A DNA stretch of 64,000 nucleotides from NCBI RefSeq assembly GCF_031877795.1, contig NC_133946.1, forward strand, positions 10,515,144 through 10,579,143, written 5' to 3'. Shown here in pieces: positions 20,650 to 32,494 of the stretch. Position numbers and translations under genes: made by a program. The notes below the pieces were generated by a model. It was not told the origin of the DNA. It saw nothing but the letters and a program-made list of their open reading frames with translations, and did no database searches. Position 1 is the stretch's first letter; each line of letters opens with the position of its first letter. The DNA is from Strix aluco (lineage: Eukaryota > Chordata > Aves > Strigiformes > Strigidae).

Positions 20650-22430
20650 CAGAGAAATAAGGGTAGGAGGAAAAAGTTTGGGCCCAGGGTGGCAGGAGAC
20701 AAACAAAGAGCTGGAAGAGGGGTGGAGGGAGAAAGAAAAGACATGCAGAGCCATTTGCCCATTAAGGACTGAAAAGGACTGAGGAGGTGACTGGAAAGAA
20801 TGGAAAGATAAGGAAGAGCAGAGCAGAGTGCCCCAGCGACAGGAGTGGAGGTGAGCCCCAGACCCCTCTCACCAGGCGTAGGGGGTCCAGTGAGGGCAGA
20901 GTCCTTGCATGCACAGCCTTGGTATCCCAGAGCTGCACACTCCAGTCTTCTCTATCAGACTTACATGTGCAAGTTTACAAAGCTGTCATGCCAAAATCAT
21001 CCCAGATGAGAACTGACCACCAGGAACAAGGTAACTCCATGATGAAGTTCTTCCAACAGTCCCCGTGCAGGCTCTGGCACCCTGTCTCTTCCTCAGCTGG
21101 AGGCCAAATGGGCCCTGGGCCCGCGGTCCTGGGTTTCTGCTCAGAAGTGGGTGGCTGCAGGCACACAGATGCGCCAGAGCTTGGTCATCACTTCTGAGAG
21201 CAGAGGAAGCAGCTTACCAAAGAGTCACCCTCACGGGATGGGCGTTGCAGGCTGCTCTGGTTGTTTCAAAAACTTCCTGTTTGCAAACGTGCTGTCATCT
21301 TGAGCACAAAATTATCATCTTTCTTCTCATCCGCTTCTTCTCTTCTGTGCCTGGTGGCAATGTTCCATCGGTGTGAACGTCCAGTCTTTGCCACAAAAGC
21401 GCACCAGCTCCACACCAACCCTGGGGAAACGATGCTCAGGCACAGCACCCGCTGACTGTCACTTGCAAGAGCTGAGCTGGAGACCTCCATCACCCCATGC
21501 CGTGAGGAGGTCAAGAGGGAAGTGGGGCGGCGTGACGCACCCACCCGCCACGTCCCGGGGACAACGCAGGCCACTGGACCTGCCCTTTCTGACACTGGAG
21601 AGTGGGTGGCTGCTCTGTGCCCCAACCTCACGTCTCACTCTGCTGAGGTTGCAGGGGTGTGGCGTGAGTCCTTGGAGGGGATTTGTTCCTCACGAGTGAT
21701 TTCTGCGGGGCAGGAGACTCCCCATGGCAGCAGCCTTATCCCTTTACCCTGCTCCAAGCATCTTTTTTGGGGCCACGGAGATCTGTCTTGCTTCCATGTC
21801 TGCTGTACAGCAAATCTAAACAAATATCTCAGAAAAAAATCATTGGAGATTCCCAGAGCAAGGGGAAGCAAATCCCGTCCAGCCCAGGCTGCAGTCCTGC
21901 CTGCACCTCCAGCCCAGCTCCAGGCAGAGGGGCGGAGGGGATGCCGTGTGCCGGCGGGTACTCCTCTTCCTCACAGCTTTCACCAAACGGGAAGTGAAAC
22001 ACTCCTGACGTTAGTTAACAGCCCTGATTTGACATGAAACACAGGCTCCTCAAAATGCCTTAATAAATAACATTTATTTAAATGATAACGAAGCTGGACC
22101 GAAAGAGAGCTTTGGTGCCATGACCTGCCCCGTCCGGCCCCGACTCTGCAGCGTCTCCAAAGCCCCCAAGCTGATCCAACCACCGGCTGGTTTGAGAGCG
22201 GCTTCAGCTTCCCCAGGGTCATGGGCTCTGGCACCACCAGGGAAGGGGCTGCGCCGAGACACTTCTTTTTATATTTAAAGGAAGAGTTCAACAGAAAATC
22301 AGATTCAAGGAGGGAGTAACAGGACCCCTAAGCAGGACAGTGAGAGCCCAGCCAAGCGTAAGGCAGAGGCTGCTGTGGGGACGACTCCTCCTGACGTGGA
22401 GAAGTGCAGCCAGCAGCTATTTGGCTACGT
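20650..22430. other. intergenic stretch, no gene seen
   Basis: May include the noncoding first exon and promoter of receptor 5 on the minus strand, which I could not place. No receptor fragment, transposon or conserved coding block was recognised. Confidence 0.45.
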
Positions 22431-22434
22431 TTCC

Positions 22435-22775
22435 CAATTGTTTGTAAATACTGTTAAATATTTGTTAAATATTAAATGATGTTTATGTGATAAGTAAACA
22501 ACAAATAGTAAATAATAAATACTACTAATAGTAAATAGTAAATAATGAACTGTAGATGGGAAATAATGAACAGTAGATGGTAGATAATGAACTGTAGGTG
22601 GTAGATAATAAACAGTAAATAGTAAATTACTGAATAAATAATAAATTATAAGTAATAAATTATAAATAGCAATAAGTAACAACAAATATAAATAGCAAAT
22701 AACAAATACATACAAATAATAGAGAAATTAAGCTATAAATAAGTAATAATAAATAATATTTGTTACAATTATTCA
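22435..22775. repeat. AT-rich degenerate tandem repeat
   Basis: Built from TAAATA, TAATAAA and GTAGATGG-type units, with copies such as AATAATGAACTGTAGATGGG repeating at intervals of about 25-30 bases. Almost no G or C outside the GTAGATGG blocks. It also makes a long meaningless minus-strand open frame. Confidence 0.85.
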
Positions 22776-22779
22776 TGTG

Positions 22780-25700
22780 ATAAATAATGTTAAAGCTGCC
22801 CTTTGGGGAAGCTCCCTCCTGCCCAGCGGCCGCATGCCCAGCCGGGTGGGTGCTGGGCAGGGTGTGCATGAGGCCGGGGGACATGGTTCCTGGTGGCAGC
22901 TCCTGTCCCAGGGTCCGGGCACACCCGAGGACAACCAGCACAGTGACAACGATGATTATTGCACTGAGCAGTTGTTTGTTTATGTCACCTTGTGGCAGCC
23001 ACTGAGGCATCAAAATCTGATTCTTCATCAGGATGGCAGTTACTAAGTCCCACTGATGTGGTGACAGCCGTGCTGGGGACAAGGGTGACAAGTTCCTTCA
23101 TGTTGATGTCCCTAAAGGAACCTTTTGGCATAATTTTAAATGTTTACATTTCTTCTCTCTATGGTAAAAACAGGGAGAAAGGGACAATATTAAGAAACAA
23201 ACTCATAGTCTTTAATTAAAACTGGAGTTTTGCCCACTCTGAAGTCACACAGCTCTCAGAAATAAGGAAATATGGAAAAGGCTTGATCAACTTCTCCCAG
23301 GAAGACTCTGATTTGCTTTTAGATCACTATGATCCCAGAAAAAAAAAAAAAAAACAACAAAAAAAGCAGAAAGGATTGGAGATGGTCTTTTCCCATCTCT
23401 GCCATACCCAGGGCCAGCTGGACAAAACACCAAACCACAGCAACATATGTGTGAACTGAACTTAATTAATCAGCATTCCTCTGCCTGCAGCTCACACTGT
23501 GCCGCTGGGGACGGCTCGAGCGGAGACGCTCATTTCCCAGCAGAAACATCTTCTTACAGCCCACTCAGCAGTCAGAGAGAACCCCTAAAATTATAAGAAA
23601 CTAGAAGAAAATTATAGACAAGTCTAACAGGGTAGTAATGAAAAATATATAATCGATAACAAAGGGCAATCCTTCCACCCGGAATTGTTTAAACAGCTCA
23701 AGAAAAATTCAGGTATCTCAGTGATGAGCTTCCAAGTGTCCCAGTCAGTAATAACGCTGCCGAAGCTTGTAATAATTATCACTGCCATCTCCAGCTCTCA
23801 CTGCCTTTGTCCCAAATGTCCTTCCAACCACAAATCCTTTGGGCCAACACGCTCCAAATTCCCCCTCAGCGCACTCCCAGCATCTGCTCTGGCCGTGGAG
23901 GAGTGGGCAGGGTGTAGCAGGATCCTCCGGGAAGCCCCTGCCCACGGGAGAAATGTGCTGGGCTGGCTGGGAACAGTCACCCGCTGCAGGACCGCGGGCG
24001 ATACACCCCGCCAGCTCCGAACCAGCGCTGCTGCGGGGCTTCTCCTTCAGCCCCTGCAAAAATTAACCCAAAGGTAGCTTTTTCATGCTAAAGTAATGTT
24101 AGGATTAGCCAAAAATGTCCTGCCCGGGCTGTGTTAAATGCAATGCAATTGCACTGCAGCTCCGTCCCCGTTGCTCCCAAAGCTTCTCTTCAGTCAGATT
24201 TCCATGGGGCAGAGGGAAAGCACGACCTGGTGCTTTCTTAATCCATCTTCAGTCAGCGTGAATCGGCACGGATCTGCAGAATGGTACCTCCTGGCTTCTG
24301 CGGCTGCAGGGTGTGCTTCACCGTCCATCCTCCTCCTCCTCCCGGGAAGGCAGAGCCTGCAGGCACCGGCGCTGTGCCCAGCTCTGGGTGAGACCCATCC
24401 ATAGCCGTCAACAGCACAACAGCATCCCAACAGCTTTCACTTCCCAGATGGTTTTTTCTCACTGAAACTCATCCAAATATGGTTCTGCTTTTATTTTGGC
24501 TTTCCCCAGGGTACAAATCTTGCAGGGGTGACCATGTGAACCCCCTGCCTTGAGGAGCCCCTGGTGCTGGGCAGCAATTTGTGGGAGCGTCTGGGGAGAT
24601 GTGAGCTGTGCCGGCACTTGGGGGCTGAGAAAACCCTGGTGTGTGCTCCTGAAGAGATGTAGCACGAACCGATTTCAGCAAAAGGCTGACAACCTTTCTG
24701 TGGGACCGAGGGGTGATGCTGCCTGCTTAAAGTCTGTTTTCTTAAGATAAAAATAGACATCTGGAAAAAAACTCTATGTCAGCTGCAAAATCTTACCAAT
24801 CAGTGTTAATGAGCCATCTCTGGCCCTGCAAGCATGGATGTCTGCACTTGTAGGAGAGAAGGTGCCTACTGATATGAGAGCGATAAGGAGGCTCCTGGAT
24901 GACTCCTCCCCTGAGTTTTTTTACTAATAATACTTTGTAGTTCGCACGCATGGCACAGCCTTGATTGAAAAGAAATGGCACAGATCTTTAAGCATTTGCA
25001 CAGGGAGAAAAAAAAAATCCAAGCCTACCAAGTCACGAGAGAAGGGAGCCGTTCCTTCAAGCTCAGAGGATGTAATGCTGGCAATTAAGAATTGGCTTGA
25101 ATTGCACAAAATGAGAGGATTTGTTGTTTTGTGTAAAGGATTGTTCCCTGAGGCATAACAGCGTGTTAAACACAGTCGCAGGTTATGATATTCAGATTTA
25201 ATTTTGCTGTCTTTTGTAAACTTTGTAAAAGGCTAGCGGCAGTACGTGCCCTTCTGCACTAGGCTGTCTTCGTGGTGAGTTTATAACAAGGAGAATTCCC
25301 CTTTCCAAAAGAAGTGGCCATGAGGATCGTGCAGAGCCCAGTGACCTCTCGCTGGAGCTGCCCCGTCTCCAGATGAATCATCCCTCCCACTGCCAGCAGT
25401 GGCTGACCGTGCAGATAGTGGGGCTGATAGTGGGAGAAGTTAAATGAGTACAAGATAAAATCTGTTTCTTCTTTTCCCCATAACAAAAGAAAAACAAGAC
25501 ACACCACACCCCCCCCCAAAAAAAAAGAATCAAAAAGAGGGAAAGGGTGATGCACAGCAGTGCTGCTACGCAGGGCTCTCTTGCCTGCGACTTGGGGAGC
25601 TTTTGATTTTTTGAAGTTAATTTAGCAACATCCTGTCCTTTATTATTAAAAATACTCTACAGAGAATCCCAACGCACCCAAAATTCAGCCTAACCAGGTA

Positions 25701-28560
25701 TCAGGTAAGCGAAGAGGCTCAGCAAAAAAACTAGAGGCAGAAAAGAGATTCCTATCATGCCCAGACTAATGTCTCCGTCTGCTTCACTAAACCTCATTGG
25801 AAAAAAAAAAATATCTGTTTCTTCATGAACTCAGTGTCCTGATTTGAAAAAACAGAGACATTGTCAGCTGTCCTTCCCACATGCAGCAGGGAATTCCCAG
25901 TCTCCTGCCAGTTGCGATGTGTTTCTCTGTATTTCCCAGCTGAGCGGCTGGAGGGAGGTGGATGGAAGCACTGACGGGGGCCAGAGGTCAGCTCGGCTGC
26001 AGCCAGCCTGCCCAGGTAATTAGTGGCCAGGGAACAGAGGGCTTCCTCCCCCCCACCATGAAGGACTCCAGTGTGACTCAGACTATTATATTTAGCCTTA
26101 AAAACAAAGCAAACAAACAGACAAAACCCCCAGAAAAGAACCTTGAAGTCAGCACACAATAATAATCTCTTTGGGAACAAACATGTAACTTCTAAGAAAT
26201 CAGCTCGTCGTGCACACAACAATTTGGTAAGACAGCTGGAGTGGTTCATTTCTGGATGCTTCAGATACTTGAAGAATGAGTGGGAGGTTTCATTCAGAAA
26301 TCCTCTGGGCGCTGCTGATGCGCGGTGCTGCAGACACACGCGCGGATGTGCTGCTCCCAGGCTGTCCCCGTCCATCCCACCCCGAAGTCCAAAGTCCGGG
26401 AATGCCACAGGGAAGATGCTCTTTCCCTTCTGACTCTGCAAACTGGCAAGCAGCCCCATCGAGGGCTGACGCGGCCACCACGGTGGTTTTGCCTGACTTC
26501 AGGGAGCTGGGATGCGGCTGATGAATTTAGCTGGGGGATGCAGGAGAAGGGAGTGGGGAGGATCCTGCAGCTCCCACCAGCATCCCCAGGGCTCGTGGCT
26601 CAGCGACGAGCTCTGCCCATGAACTTGGTCTGGTTTCTCACACAAAACGCAGGTGATAGGGTCTGGTTTTGTAATACAGCCCCTGCTGAAGGAGGGGACT
26701 TTGATATGAAGTGTCTTGGATACAAAACCCTTGGAAACAACTCTGCCCTTACTGAAAGCCCTGAAACTGCAATTGTTACTGGGATAAATCCAGTGTCTTT
26801 GGGAATCAATTTTAAGTATTCGCAGTGTGTTTTAGAGCAGCCAAAGGCTACTGCAGCAAAGAACCAGGTAACCAGCCAGGTAGCTGGCAGAAAAGCCAAA
26901 AATGCCTCCCAATTGCAAAGGCACCGTGGCATGGGAGGGGCAGGGTGCTCCTCGGGACAGTGCGTCCCTCCGGAGAAGCTCTGCTATTTTAACCACCACA
27001 ACAAGGATGTTAATTGCACAAAATTTATTGGCTTTAACATTAAGCCCTTTGCAGGCTGTGGGGTAGCTGCAAGGAGTTTGGGGTTCCCTTAGACCTGCTT
27101 GGTGGGATGGTGGGGCCAGACCGGGCATGGGGGGCAAGTGCCTCCAAGGAGATGTTCTGCTCAGTCCTGAGCAGGAGCCGTGAGCCACGGGCGGGTTTAA
27201 CAACATCCAGGCTGAGCTCAGGAGCTGCAGCCCAAGGTGTGTGGGCTACCAAAGGCATGGGATCATGTAAAAACAACCACAAGCACTCCCAAGACTGAGG
27301 AGGAAGATGTGGTGAAGAGCTGGGAGGGGGAGCACAGCACCCCAAAACCTGGTCTCTCATAGCTTTCATTGCATTACTAGGGGGTGTTAAGCAATAATTA
27401 ATCTGGGCTATAAGTGCTAGTATGGTGGTAACCTGGCTGAAAACAACTGTTTTCTGTCCTTCAACTGGGCTGTCAAAGCCTGCAGCAGACTGACAAATGT
27501 TAGTTCTTGGCTCCAGTTTGAAGGTATGTGCCCTTGGGCCCAGGGGAGGTTTTGGCAATGATCCCCGTGCTCTTCCCAGAAGGGGAGTCGCTTCTGAGAA
27601 GCGCCCGGCCACCCCACCAGCACTGCCAGCACCGCCAGCACCACCGGCATTGCCGGCACCACCAGCACCGCCAGCACCACCAGCACCACCAGCATTGTGC
27701 TCTGCTGCTGGAGGGGTGATGCCCCCCTGGGGGTGCTGAGGTCCTGGGAGCCCTGAGGCAGGCAGAGGAGAAATGAAGAATGGCAGAAACCTGCCAGGAG
27801 AGGGAAAGCAGTGAGCCAACGGGTCGTAATTCAGGGAGGGGTGTTTCTAATCAGGAGTAAAAGAGGAGCCATTCACAAAGTTCTGCTTGCGGTGCTTCTG
27901 GCAAAAGCCACTTCCTTTGTGGCAAAAAAAGAAAGCAAGATAAATAAAAACAAGGACGCAGAGCTCTGACGTAGCCGCAGTTACAAAACCATTCGCGACT
28001 CCCCCACTGCATCTGGGGGAGTGGGGTGTGCTGCCGAGGGGCTCACGGGGACAGGGCTCCAAGAGGAGCCAGCGGGATGAGAGAGGGGACCTCCTGGTGA
28101 CCAGGGCACTTTCTTCTCCATGCAACTGTCCTGGGAGGATCCGCTTCAGGGGATGGATCCAAAAGGAGTGGAGATGCCAAGACACCGACACTGATCTGCC
28201 TGAGCCCAGCTGGAAAGACAGCCCTTGCCTGCTGCTTCACCAAAGTTAACAGTTAAGTGCGGTTTTCCTTCATCCCTACCCCACCTTCCTTTCCTCCAGC
28301 ATCCACTGCCAGCAGCTGCATTCCTCCCACCTCTCCTGGTGACCGGCAGCAGTCTCCCCAGGTTCTCTCCTTGCTGCCCTGCACTTGGTTTCTGCATCTC
28401 CTGGTGCATGTCCCTCTCCCTTCCTTTCCATCTCCATGTCCACCACTGCCCTCCCCAGCACGTCCTGCTTGCCCTCCACTGGTGCCTTCCCGGCGCAGGA
28501 AGCTGGAGAGGGGCCACATGGCTCAGCCCCGGATTCTCCAAGCCACTAATTACCCATCCA
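22780..28560. other. intergenic stretch, no gene seen
   Basis: About 5.8 kb with many short open frames but no family motif. Contains A-runs near 23,339 and 25,518 and a GC-rich trinucleotide-like tract near 27,610-27,700. The right part must include the first exon and leader intron of receptor 6, which were not located apart from the acceptor. Confidence 0.45.
27608..27700. repeat. CACCAGCA/CACCGCCAG tandem repeat
   Basis: Repeats of a nine-base CCAGCACCA/CCGGCATTG-type unit. Translation gives runs of Gly-Ala on the minus strand, an artefact of the repeat rather than a gene. Confidence 0.85.
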
Positions 28561-28606
28561 CTCTGACCGCAGCCGGGGACAACATCCCACCACCGGCCCA
28601 GCATCC

Positions 28607-29551
28607 ATGGAGATGAACCACATGTCCCCACCTCCCGCACCACCCACACCGACCACCGATGGAGAAGGCTTGTGCAGGATAGACGTCACCGACGTGGCCA
28701 TAGACACTGTCACACTGCTCATCTGCCTCTGCGGGCTGGTGGGGAATGGGGCCGTCCTCTGGCTCCTCGGCTTCCGCATCCGCAGGAACTCCATCACTAT
28801 TTACATCCTCAACCTGGCCATTGCCGACTTCACCTTCCTCCTCTTCATGGTCGCCTCAGCCCTCCTCTACATGATCGACAACTTCTCCTGCTCCCCCACT
28901 GTGTCCTTGACATACCTGAGGTCACTTTTCCTGCTCTCACTGTTCTCCTACAACATGGGCTTGTACCTCCTGACAACCATCAGCATCGAGAGGTGCGTGT
29001 CCATCCTCTGCTCCAGCATCCACCGTCCCCAGCACTTGTCAGCCATGGTGTGTGCCTCGCTCTGGGCCCTCTCCATCGCTGTCATTGCTACAGTGACTTC
29101 TCTGTGCCTGTCACAGGAGCATGAGCACTGCCAGATAGCTCTTATCTCCATGTACGGCCTCAACTTCCTTATTTTTGCTCCACCCATGGTCATTTCCAGC
29201 ACAATCGTCTTCATTAAGGCCCAGTGTGGCTCCCAGCAGCACCAACCCAAGAGGCTCTACATCGTTATCTTCCTCTCCGTCCTCTTCTTCCTCCTCTTTG
29301 CTCTTCCCCTCAGCATCTGGAATTTCCTGCAGCAGTTTGGCTACAGTGTTGTGTCCTCCCAGGTTGTTTTCCTGCTCGCCTGCATCAACAGCAGCACCAA
29401 CCCCTTCATCTACTTCTTGGTGGGGAGCTGCTGGAGGCACTGCTCCTTGGTGTCCCCCCAGGTTGCCTTCCGGAGGGTCTTTGAGGAGCCAGAAGACAAC
29501 ACAACATGCAGCAACGATACTACGATGGACACGCTGGCCCCAGCCTGTTGA
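28607..29551 (+). CDS. Mas-related G-protein-coupled receptor (MRGPR receptor 6)
   Basis: Encodes a 314-residue MRGPR-family GPCR. The proline-rich N-terminus (residues 8-15) precedes TM1 with LLICLCGLVGNG (37-48). D74 is in TM2 (LAIAD), ISIERC (E128, R129) ends TM3, cysteines 167 and 175 are in extracellular loop 2, P234 is in TM6 and NPFIY (265-269) is in TM7. Loop 2 inside the cell is three residues shorter than in its partner: CSSIHRPQH replaces CPLWYRCHRPQH, which removes the Trp-Tyr-Arg-Cys core usual in the family. The ATG follows an acceptor (CTCTGACCGCAG) by 34 bases. It forms an inverted pair with receptor 7 at about 85-90 % identity by eye; residues 101-130 are the same in both. 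The C-terminal tails are unrelated after FEE. Confidence 0.93.
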   Translation: MEMNHMSPPPAPPTPTTDGEGLCRIDVTDVAIDTVTLLICLCGLVGNGAVLWLLGFRIRRNSITIYILNLAIADFTFLLFMVASALLYMIDNFSCSPTVSLTYLRSLFLLSLFSYNMGLYLLTTISIERCVSILCSSIHRPQHLSAMVCASLWALSIAVIATVTSLCLSQEHEHCQIALISMYGLNFLIFAPPMVISSTIVFIKAQCGSQQHQPKRLYIVIFLSVLFFLLFALPLSIWNFLQQFGYSVVSSQVVFLLACINSSTNPFIYFLVGSCWRHCSLVSPQVAFRRVFEEPEDNTTCSNDTTMDTLAPAC

Positions 29552-29618
29552 AACCTTTCCACTGCTCTGCTTAAGGCCCCCGGGACAGTGGCTGAGGGTT
29601 TCCTTGAGTAACCAGATT

Positions 29619-29624
29619 AATAAA
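29619..29624 (+). promoter_or_regulatory. poly(A) signal AATAAA, receptor 6
   Basis: An AATAAA hexamer about 70 bases after the stop codon. A second AATAAA at 30057-30062, in the context CAATAAACAGCATC, resembles the one after receptor 1 and may be an alternative or relic signal. Confidence 0.65.
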
Positions 29625-30064
29625 TGTCTGCAGTATTTCCCCTGACGTCACCCTCTCGTGGTGTAATTCTGTCCCCTGCAGGAGAGGAGAGCAGGGGCAT
29701 CGCGGAGGTGGATGTGGGGAGGGATGCTCCGCGGAGAGCGTGTTGGAGCACGACTTTCCTCCTCCCTGCCGGCCCACCCCACATCTTAGGGCACTGGTCC
29801 CCTCCGTGCTCCCCAAAATCCCCTGCTTTTTGGGATGAGCGTTGCCTTCGGGATACTCTGACTCATCTACAGAGTGGGAGTAAAACCCATTCAGTGTCTT
29901 AAATCCCTCTCCCCATCCTGCGCAGCCTCTCTGAGCTCTGCTCCCCTGCAATGGCAGTGGGGGGGGACCACTGCACCCCACCAGGCTCTGCCAAGGCCCC
30001 GCCGCCCTCCCCTACTGCTGGTACCCGGTTCCTGTATCTCACTGCTGCCTGATATCAATAAACA

Positions 30065-30860
30065 GCATCGTGCACCCTGAGCTGCCTTCAGTCCGTGTGC
30101 CAGTGCTTGCTGCCTTCGTCTGGGTCCTGCTGCCGGCCGGGGCCACGGGTGAAGGGAGGGGGGATGTGACGACTTGTGCTCACCGGAGAAAAAATGATGC
30201 CAACGGCCCGCAGCTGGGACTGCACCAGCACTCCCAGTGCAGGCAGGATGGGCCCAGGGGTGCAACGGTGCCCCCAGACTGGTTTATTAGTGTCACAGCA
30301 AGTATCTCCCCAAATACTATTTTTTTTAATTTTGTAAGCCAGGTCTAAGCGTAAAGGACTCTTGTTTTCCTTCTGAAATTCTTCCTCTCCCCTGACTCTG
30401 GCAGGCTGGAGCATTTCTCCTTCTTCAGCAGGCCAGGACGCTGCAGCAGCAAGGAGAGGGGGAGTTCATGGCCCCCAGTCTGGCCACCACCTTCCAGGAG
30501 CAGGGTGCCACGTCTGTTGGCCACCACGGTCTCCATGGGGCATCGCTCAGGTCCCTATGGCTTTGCCAAGGTCTCAGCTGGTGGCAAAGCCTCCCCTCAC
30601 CGCGGTGGGGAGAGCTGTGGGTGTGCAGAACGCCGGTGCCAGAGCCAGCAGCCACATGTCAGATGGCTCCTGACCAAACGCCATCGTGCCGGGCCTCGGT
30701 TTCCCCCAGCGCCACGGCGGAGGAGGAGGAGGAGGAAGGTCCATCGCCCGTCCTCGAGCTGCCCTGGGGACACGGCGAGCTGCGAGCTGCAGTCTCCTCC
30801 CGCGCTGCCCCACTGTCACGCCGGGGGCTGGTGCTCCTCCTGTCCTGATGAGTGTGGACA
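30065..30860. other. intergenic stretch, no gene seen
   Basis: Open frames overlap on both strands without recognisable domains. No repeat other than a short GGAGGA run near 30,720 was seen. Confidence 0.4.
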
Positions 30861-30879
30861 CCCACCCCCTCCTGCACCC

Positions 30880-31170
30880 CCTGGTCAGCCCCACCATGTC
30901 CCACACCAGCCCTACCACGTCCCACACCTTCTCACCAGCCCCACCACATCCCACACCAGCCCCACCATGTCCCACACCTTCCCACCAGCCCCACCACATC
31001 CCACACCAGCCCACCACATCCCACACCTTCCCACCAGCCCCAGCACGTCCCACACCAGCCCACCACGTCCCACAGTGTCCCACCAGCCCCACCACATCCC
31101 ACACTCCCCCCTTCTAACCCCACCACCTCCCACACCCCCCATGCAGCCCCCACCACCTCCCACCCCCAGG
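30880..31170. repeat. CCCACCA-type minisatellite
   Basis: About a dozen imperfect copies of a unit near 22-25 bases long, built from CCCACACC, AGCCCCACCA and CATCCCACAC blocks. Open frames across it on both strands are repeat artefacts. Confidence 0.9.
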
Positions 31171-31375
31171 CCAGCCCCACACCTGAGGCTCCAGTGCCTC
31201 CCTATGGGCTGCCCACCCCAAGCCGCCCCATAAGGTTTTAGGGGGGGCTGTTTCTCGGGGATACCCACCACTCCTCAGAGCTTCCCCTCCGGTGTCCCAA
31301 ACCCCTGCGAACCCCCCTCCCCGTCCCCGCCAGTGACCGCAGAGGAAGAAGAGGCGGCGGATGGAGTCAGCGACG

Positions 31376-31381
31376 TTTATT
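31376..31381 (-). promoter_or_regulatory. possible poly(A) signal of receptor 7
   Basis: TTTATT on the plus strand, 1.1 kb past the stop codon of receptor 7. I see no nearer candidate. If used, the GGGATG minisatellite would lie within the 3' UTR. Weak support. Confidence 0.3.
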
Positions 31382-31654
31382 GGGGCGGGAGGAGCGGGGC
31401 CGGGGCCGGGGCCGGGCAGCACAGCGAACCGGGGGGGCAGGAGCGGGGCTGTCGGGCACCGTCCGCCGGAGCCCCCGGCCCGAGCCCCGGGGAGCCGCTT
31501 CCCCAGGGGCAGGCGGGCCCCGGGAGGGTTTGCGGAGGCCTCTCATCTCCTCTGCCCTCGCTGGAGGGCAGCAAAGCCCGGCGGGACGCGCTGGGAAGCG
31601 GGGAGCGGCCGCCCGGCCGGGAGGGAGCGGAACGGGGAGAGGGCGGGGAGGGGA

Positions 31655-32375
31655 TTGAGAATGGGGTGGGATGAGCATGGGATGGGATGGGGATGGGGTG
31701 AGGGTGGGATAGGGATGGGGATGGGATGGGGAAGGGGATGGGGATGGGGATGGGGATGGGAGGAAGATGAGATGGGGGTGGGAATGGGGTGGGATGGGGA
31801 TGGGGATGGGGATGGGATGGGATGGGAATGGGGATGGGGATGGGATCAGGATGGGATGGGAATGGGGTGGGATGAGGATGGGATAGGGATGGGATGGGGA
31901 TGGAGATGGGGATAGGAGGAAGATGACATGGGGATGGGGATGGGGATGGGGCTGAGGTGGGATGAGGATGAGGATTGGATGGAGATGAGGATGGGAATGA
32001 GGTGGGATGAGTATGTGGAAGGGGACAGGGATAGAAGGAAGATAGGATGGGGATGGAAATGGGATGGGGATGAGGATGGGATGGGATGGGATGGGATCAG
32101 GATGGCATGGGAATGCAGTGGGATGAGGATGGGGATCAGATGGAGATGGGGATGGGAATGGGGTGGGATGGGATGAGGATGGGATGGGATGAGGATGGGG
32201 ATGGGGATGGGATGGGGATAGGGATAGGGATAGGAGGAAGATGGGATGAGGATGAGGATAGGATGTGGATGGATGTGGATGGGGTGAGGATAGGGATAGG
32301 ATGAGGATAGGATGGGGATGGGGATGAGATGGGGACAAGATGGGATCAGGATGGGATGGGATGGGGTAAGAGATG
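31655..32375. repeat. GGGATG-type minisatellite, about 720 bases
   Basis: Long imperfect array of GGGATG, GGGGATG, GAGGATG and GGGATAG units on the plus strand, interrupted by AGGAAGATGGGATG and GGGATCAGGATG variants. It begins about 120 bases past the stop codon of receptor 7. The closely spaced G-runs could form G-quadruplexes on the plus strand. Open frames of over 300 codons across it are artefacts. Confidence 0.95.
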
Positions 32376-32494
32376 GGATGCATCCCCACACACAGCTGCA
32401 GGAAGGTGAGCTGCGGGCCCGGCCGGGAGCAAGGGTGGGCAGCTGAGTATGAAGCCAGGGTGGGCAGCGCAGCCAGTGAGACCACAGTGATCTC

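Noticed and set aside
19919-20782. Long open frames antisense to the receptors (also 1472-2026, 32570-32971 and others)
   Set aside because: They mirror the conserved receptor codons; the same peptide pattern (DAE-EEPEDGP) appears opposite every TM1-TM2, which is a codon shadow of the sense gene rather than a second gene.
26325-27092. 255-codon plus-strand open frame
   Set aside because: No recognisable family, no repeat or helix pattern and no splice-site support; treated as chance.
31367-32485. 372-codon minus-strand frame rich in Pro, His and Ser
   Set aside because: Direct translation of the GGGATG minisatellite and adjacent GC-rich DNA.
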